Positions 60,101-64,000 of a stretch of DNA of 64,000 bases are shown here, piece after piece. A model generated the notes under the pieces. It saw only the letters and a list, made by a program, of their open reading frames with translations, did no database searches and had not been told where the DNA came from. Origin of the DNA: Megamonas funiformis (GTDB taxonomy: Bacteria; Bacillota; Negativicutes; Selenomonadales; Selenomonadaceae); the NCBI RefSeq assembly GCF_010669225.1, contig NZ_CP048627.1:1129292-1193291 (forward strand), written 5' to 3'. The position numbers were made by a program, and so were the translations under genes. Positions within the stretch are counted from its first letter, which is position 1; each line of letters starts with the position of its first letter.

Positions 60101-61441
60101 ATGTTTAACAAATCTACATTAACTATTACAACATCTGCTTTGGTTCTAATGAGTACAGGAGTGGCAGGAGCTGCTAGCAACCCATTTAGTGATGTTCCTC
60201 AAGATAGCTGGGCTTATGATGCAGTGGCAACACTTGCTGCTGATGGCGTAATTGATGGTTTCCCAGATGGAACATACCAGGGCAACAAAACAATGACACG
60301 TTATGAAATGGCTCAGATTGTAGCTCGTGCTATGGCAAAAGAAGATTTACAAAAAGCAGATAAAGCTATTGTAGATAAGTTAGCTGCTGAATTTGCAGAA
60401 GAACTAGATAATTTAGGTGTTAGAGTAGCAGACCTTGAAAAGAAAAGTGATAATGTAAAATTCACAGGAACAGCTCGTTTACGTTATGATGATGGCGATA
60501 TCAATGCTACTAACCCAAAAGCTGATTGGGATAAAGATAGTGCAAGCCATGCTCATATTGAATACTGGATTAAAGGAAAAGTAAACGATAATTGGACAGG
60601 TGTAAGCCAGATTGAAACAGAATATAATATGAAATCCGATAGCATCACTGCATATGGAGACAAAGATATTCAAGTAAATAAAATATATGCAGAAGGTAAT
60701 TTCGGCGATAGCATGTTAAAAGTAGGTCGTTATGGAGAATTTTCTTCATACGGAAGAATTATCGATACTGAAATTTCTGGTGCAGAATACACATTTGAAG
60801 CTGGCGATTTATCTGGAGCATTGACTTATGGTAGATTAAAAGATAGTAGAACATTAGCTGGAACTACATTTGAAAATCCAAAAGATACAAAAGAAACTTT
60901 TGGAGCATATCTTGGAACAGAGTATTCTTCTGCTAGATTGAAATATAATCTTAGCCCAGTAACAGCAATTGGTGCAACATATGGTAGATTAAATGAAGTA
61001 ACAGTAGCAGAAAAAGGCAACAATTTCCAAGATAGTGTAAACTTCTGGGAAGCAGGATTTAATACAAAACTTGCAGATAATTTAACATTAATGGCAGCAT
61101 ATAGCAAATCTGATTTAGATGGAGTAACAGATAGTGTTGGCAGTGAAGTAGTAAATGATGGATGGTTTAGTGAACTTCGCTATAAACAACACAATCCAAG
61201 TGATGTAGGTTCCTTTGCAATCTTCACAAATTATAGAAATGTAGGTGCATTCTCAACAATAGATGCAACAGTAGACTATACTGAAAACGTAAGAGGATGG
61301 ACACTTGGCTTTGACTATGTACCAATGGAAAATACAACAATAGAAGTATTCTACACAACAGGTACACAAGTAAATGCAACAAGTACAGAAGGTAGACAAG
61401 ATGTAGATATCTTCCGTGCACAAATGGAATTTTATTTCTAA
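60101..61441 (+). CDS. OmpM-like SLH porin
   Basis: The 446-residue protein has a signal peptide (cut after AGAAS, near 25), one SLH domain (NPFSDVPQDSWAYDAVATLA, DGFPDGTYQGNKTMTRYEMAQIVARAM; 27-85), a coiled linker (about 90-120) and a beta-barrel with final AQMEFYF. In Negativicutes this class binds peptidoglycan by SLH and serves as the main porin. Lying between two GH32 genes it may be the sugar entry pore of this locus. Confidence 0.92.
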   Translation: MFNKSTLTITTSALVLMSTGVAGAASNPFSDVPQDSWAYDAVATLAADGVIDGFPDGTYQGNKTMTRYEMAQIVARAMAKEDLQKADKAIVDKLAAEFAEELDNLGVRVADLEKKSDNVKFTGTARLRYDDGDINATNPKADWDKDSASHAHIEYWIKGKVNDNWTGVSQIETEYNMKSDSITAYGDKDIQVNKIYAEGNFGDSMLKVGRYGEFSSYGRIIDTEISGAEYTFEAGDLSGALTYGRLKDSRTLAGTTFENPKDTKETFGAYLGTEYSSARLKYNLSPVTAIGATYGRLNEVTVAEKGNNFQDSVNFWEAGFNTKLADNLTLMAAYSKSDLDGVTDSVGSEVVNDGWFSELRYKQHNPSDVGSFAIFTNYRNVGAFSTIDATVDYTENVRGWTLGFDYVPMENTTIEVFYTTGTQVNATSTEGRQDVDIFRAQMEFYF

Positions 61442-61467
61442 TCATATATTATTAATAAATTTAAAAG

Positions 61468-61493
61468 AACTACTTTTTAAGTAGTTTTTTTTT
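61468..61493 (+). terminator. Terminator after the porin gene
   Basis: AACTACTT/AAGTAGTT with a 3-nt loop and eight Ts or more behind. Confidence 0.85.
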
Positions 61494-61580
61494 ATAAAAT
61501 CTTAATATTTATTTAACATTCATAATATATAATATAAATTTTAAGCATATTTAGTTATTAATATAATTTATAAAAAATGG

Positions 61581-61641
61581 TTGCATTTTTTTGAAGATGG
61601 TGATATTATATAAAACCATCAAACGGGTTTTATATAATATC
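61581..61641 (+). promoter_or_regulatory. Promoter and 16-bp inverted repeat before the second GH32 gene
   Basis: TTGCAT (61581-61586), 17 bp and TATTAT (61604-61609). A perfect 16-bp inverted repeat GATATTATATAAAACC (61602-61617 and 61626-61641), with 8 nt between, covers the -10 box and start. ATCAAACGGGTTTTATA in it matches the operator at 56582 read on the other strand. This should be the site of the same LacI-type repressor. Confidence 0.7.
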
Positions 61642-61685
61642 GTGAAATTTTAATTTCATAAACATGAAATATAAGGAGAGAGATT

Positions 61686-63167
61686 TTGACACATTTAGAA
61701 GCTTTAGCAAAAGCAGAACAATATCAAAGTAAAATGGCAAAAATTGCCAAAAAAAGTTATTGGAAGCCACAATATCATATTAGTGCTCCTGCAAATTGGA
61801 TTAATGACCCTAATGGATTTTGTTATTTTAATGGTGAATATCATGTATTTTATCAATATCATCCATATTCTAGCCAATGGGGTCCTATGCATTGGGGACA
61901 TGTAGCAAGTAAGGATTTAGTTAATTGGAAAACAAAACCGATAGCACTTGCACCAACTGATGAATATGATAGAGATGGTTGCTTTTCTGGTAGTGCAATA
62001 GAAAAAGATAATACTTTATATCTTTTTTATACAGGACATGTAGTTTTGGATAAAGAAAATGATAAAGATGATGCACAATTGCAAACTCAATGTGTAGCAA
62101 TCAGTGAAGATGGTATAAGTTTTAAAAAATTGGAGAACAATCCAATTATCAATATAGATAGTTTTCCTGAAGATTTAAATATTCTTAAGGAGCATTTTAG
62201 AGACCCTAAAGTTTGGAAATATAATGATATGTATTACCAAGTAGTAGGAGCTCAAACAACAGAAAAAACAGGACAAGCATTAATTTATAAATCCAAGGAT
62301 TTATTGAATTGGGAATTTGTTAATGTAATGGCTATGTCTACAGAAGAAGAAAATTTAGGTTTTATGTGGGAATGCCCTAATTTTGCAGAGATAGATAATC
62401 ATGAAGTATTGATTTTATCTCCTCAAGGTGTAGAGCCAGAAGGTAATAAATTTTTAAATTTACATCAATCAGGTTATTTCTTGGGAAAAATGGACTATAA
62501 TACAGGAATTTTTGAACGTGAAAATGACTTTGAGATGTTAGATTATGGTTTTGATTTTTATGCTCCGCAAATAATGCAGGATGAAAAAAATAATCGCTGT
62601 TTAATGATTGGTTGGCTTGCTATGTGGGAAAGCGAGATGCCAGAACAAGAAGAAGGTTGGGCTGGTATGATGAGTATTCCTCGTGTTTTAGAAGTAAAAA
62701 ACAACAAAGTATATAGTTTACCAATACCAGAGTTGAAAAAATTAAGAAAAAATAATGTGAATTATGATGTAAACTTAGTTCAAAATTGTATTTTAGAAGG
62801 AATAAATGGCGATTGTTATGAATTAAATACTGTTTTTGATTTGACAAAAGCAAACGGTTTTAATTTAAAATTGCGTGTTTCTGAAAATGAAGAAACGGTT
62901 ATTAGCTATGATAAAAATAGTAAAATATTTAAATTAAATCGCGATAAATCTGGTAAAGGCGTAACTGGTGAACGTGAAGCAAAAGTTAATTTACAAGATG
63001 AAAAGATTTATTTGCAGATATTTAGTGATTACTCTTCTTTAGAAATTTTCATCAATGGTGGAGAATATGTAATCAGTTCTCGTATTTATCCTATGCAAGA
63101 AGCAACAGGAATTGTTTTTGAGCCTATAGGGGAAATAAAAGCTAAGATTGATTTTTACGAAATTTAA
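61686..63167 (+). CDS. GH32 sucrose/fructan hydrolase, second copy
   Basis: The 493-residue enzyme is a close paralogue of the protein at 56678 over the whole length: WINDPNGF, FRDPKV and WECPNF are kept, and no signal peptide is seen. It also starts with TTG (after AAGGAGAGAG). It has its own promoter and terminator. The copies differ most near 115-145 and in the C-terminal domain, so their substrates may differ, for example sucrose against kestose. Confidence 0.9.
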   Translation: MTHLEALAKAEQYQSKMAKIAKKSYWKPQYHISAPANWINDPNGFCYFNGEYHVFYQYHPYSSQWGPMHWGHVASKDLVNWKTKPIALAPTDEYDRDGCFSGSAIEKDNTLYLFYTGHVVLDKENDKDDAQLQTQCVAISEDGISFKKLENNPIINIDSFPEDLNILKEHFRDPKVWKYNDMYYQVVGAQTTEKTGQALIYKSKDLLNWEFVNVMAMSTEEENLGFMWECPNFAEIDNHEVLILSPQGVEPEGNKFLNLHQSGYFLGKMDYNTGIFERENDFEMLDYGFDFYAPQIMQDEKNNRCLMIGWLAMWESEMPEQEEGWAGMMSIPRVLEVKNNKVYSLPIPELKKLRKNNVNYDVNLVQNCILEGINGDCYELNTVFDLTKANGFNLKLRVSENEETVISYDKNSKIFKLNRDKSGKGVTGEREAKVNLQDEKIYLQIFSDYSSLEIFINGGEYVISSRIYPMQEATGIVFEPIGEIKAKIDFYEI

Positions 63168-63190
63168 TAATAAAAAATAATTATTTTTCT

Positions 63191-63227
63191 AAAAGGATAG
63201 ATAAAAATTATCTATCCTTTCTTTTTA
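63191..63227 (+). terminator. Terminator after the second GH32 gene
   Basis: AAAGGATAGATAA/TTATCTATCCTTT with a 3-nt loop and CTTTTT behind. Confidence 0.88.
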
Positions 63228-63323
63228 TGTAAAATTTTAAAAGTAATATTTTGCTTATTGTTATGAAGTTATTTATAATTAAAGAAAAGTCACAAAATTT
63301 ATTTTGAGAAAGGGTGATAATTT

Positions 63324-64000
63324 ATGGACTATTTGAAAAAAGTATTATTAGATGTATTCGATTTGAATGCAGATAGGGCATCAATGGAAGAAATTTCTGA
63401 GAGAATTGAAAGTGGAGCTTTATTAAAGGGCACGAATATGGCTATTTTAATTTTAGCTATGTTTATTGCTTCTATCGGTTTGAATATGAATAGTACAGCT
63501 GTAATTATTGGGGCAATGTTAATATCTCCACTTATGGGCGTTATTATGGCTATAGGTTATGGTATAGCTACATATGATACGGCTTATGTGCGTAAGTCAT
63601 TTTTAAAATTATTATTTCAAGTAGGATTTTGTATTTTAACATCAACTATTTATTTTTATATATCACCAATTTCTACGGCTTCTTCAGAGTTATTGGCACG
63701 TACAGAACCTACGATATGGGACGTTTTGATAGCATTATTTGGTGGACTTGCAGGGATAATAGGTATAACTCGTAAAGAAAAAAGTAATGTAATTCCAGGT
63801 GTAGCCATTGCCACAGCTTTGATGCCACCACTTTGTACTGCGGGATATGGTATCGCTACACATTCTTTGAAATTCTTTAGTGGCGCTTTATATTTATTTT
63901 GTATAAATGGTGTGTTTATTTGTTTATCAACTTTTATAGTTTTAAAATTTATTAAAGTTCCTGCAAAACAATATGTGTCTATTCAAGTGTTGCGCAGACA
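63324..64000 (+). CDS. DUF389 membrane protein, N-terminal part
   Basis: The frame opens at ATG 63324 (AAGGGTGA before it) and runs beyond the window. After a soluble start (MDYLKKVLLDVFDLNADRAS) come membrane helices with ASIGLNMNSTAVIIGAMLISPLMG and VIPGVAIATALMPPLCTAGYG, the hallmark motifs of DUF389 (TIGR00341-type) proteins. The function of the family is not known. Confidence 0.88.
   Translation, partial: MDYLKKVLLDVFDLNADRASMEEISERIESGALLKGTNMAILILAMFIASIGLNMNSTAVIIGAMLISPLMGVIMAIGYGIATYDTAYVRKSFLKLLFQVGFCILTSTIYFYISPISTASSELLARTEPTIWDVLIALFGGLAGIIGITRKEKSNVIPGVAIATALMPPLCTAGYGIATHSLKFFSGALYLFCINGVFICLSTFIVLKFIKVPAKQYVSIQVLRR

Overview
The window is AT-rich DNA that looks like a Negativicutes chromosome (diderm Firmicutes, Megamonas/Selenomonas-like). 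Two features point there. The gene at 60101-61441 has a signal peptide, one SLH domain and a coiled region, then a beta-barrel ending in Phe; this is the OmpM design that ties the outer membrane to peptidoglycan in this group. The groESL operon carries a Firmicutes-type CIRCE operator. The genus is an inference; the class-level placement is fairly secure.

Layout. 1-2172: the tail of an HxlR-type regulator, then an AraC-family regulator that is both frameshifted and cut by an IS3-family (IS150-like) element. 2210-12190: host genes, namely a CoA-disulfide-reductase/rhodanese/sulfite-reductase-like fusion, a UvrD-type helicase with a DnaQ-like exonuclease inserted in it, a DUF4337-like membrane protein, a MerR regulator divergent from an NTF2-like protein, a TSUP exporter and groESL. 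12247-55433: a complete prophage of about 43 kb flanked by an 18-bp direct repeat. 55489-63167: a sucrose/fructan locus with a LacI regulator, two GH32 enzymes, an LacY-type symporter, a cytidylate-kinase-like protein and an OmpM porin. 63324-64000: start of a DUF389 membrane protein.

The prophage is a contractile-tailed (myovirus) type. The leftward lysogeny module has integrase, an SAP/sunset-domain membrane protein, small exported proteins, an ImmA-like peptidase and a CI-like repressor. A textbook rightward promoter with operator dyads follows, then a Cro-like protein, an Xis-like protein, recombination genes (RecA-like ATPase, PD-(D/E)XK nuclease, HNH nuclease, RusA), DnaD-like and G39P-like replication proteins, a DUF1492/ArpU-like late regulator, a ParB-methyltransferase, terminase, head, sheath/tube, tape measure, baseplate, tail fibre, holin and amidase.

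The most interesting signals are in the prophage. (1) The tail-fibre gene is followed by two inverted, promoterless alternative C-termini, each starting at a copy of a 16-17 bp sequence also present inside the fibre gene, with a tyrosine recombinase next door: a shufflon-like host-range switch. (2) A Fst/par-like type I toxin-antitoxin cassette lies at 27064-27353, with convergent transcripts, a shared terminator and direct repeats over the toxin start. (3) A CRISPR-like mini-array without cas genes lies at 52776-52935, with its own promoter and a degenerate last repeat, plus a solitary fourth repeat at 53874. (4) Two related long-stem elements lie in the early region. (5) The tail-assembly chaperone gene appears to have a dual-coded -1 frame extension.
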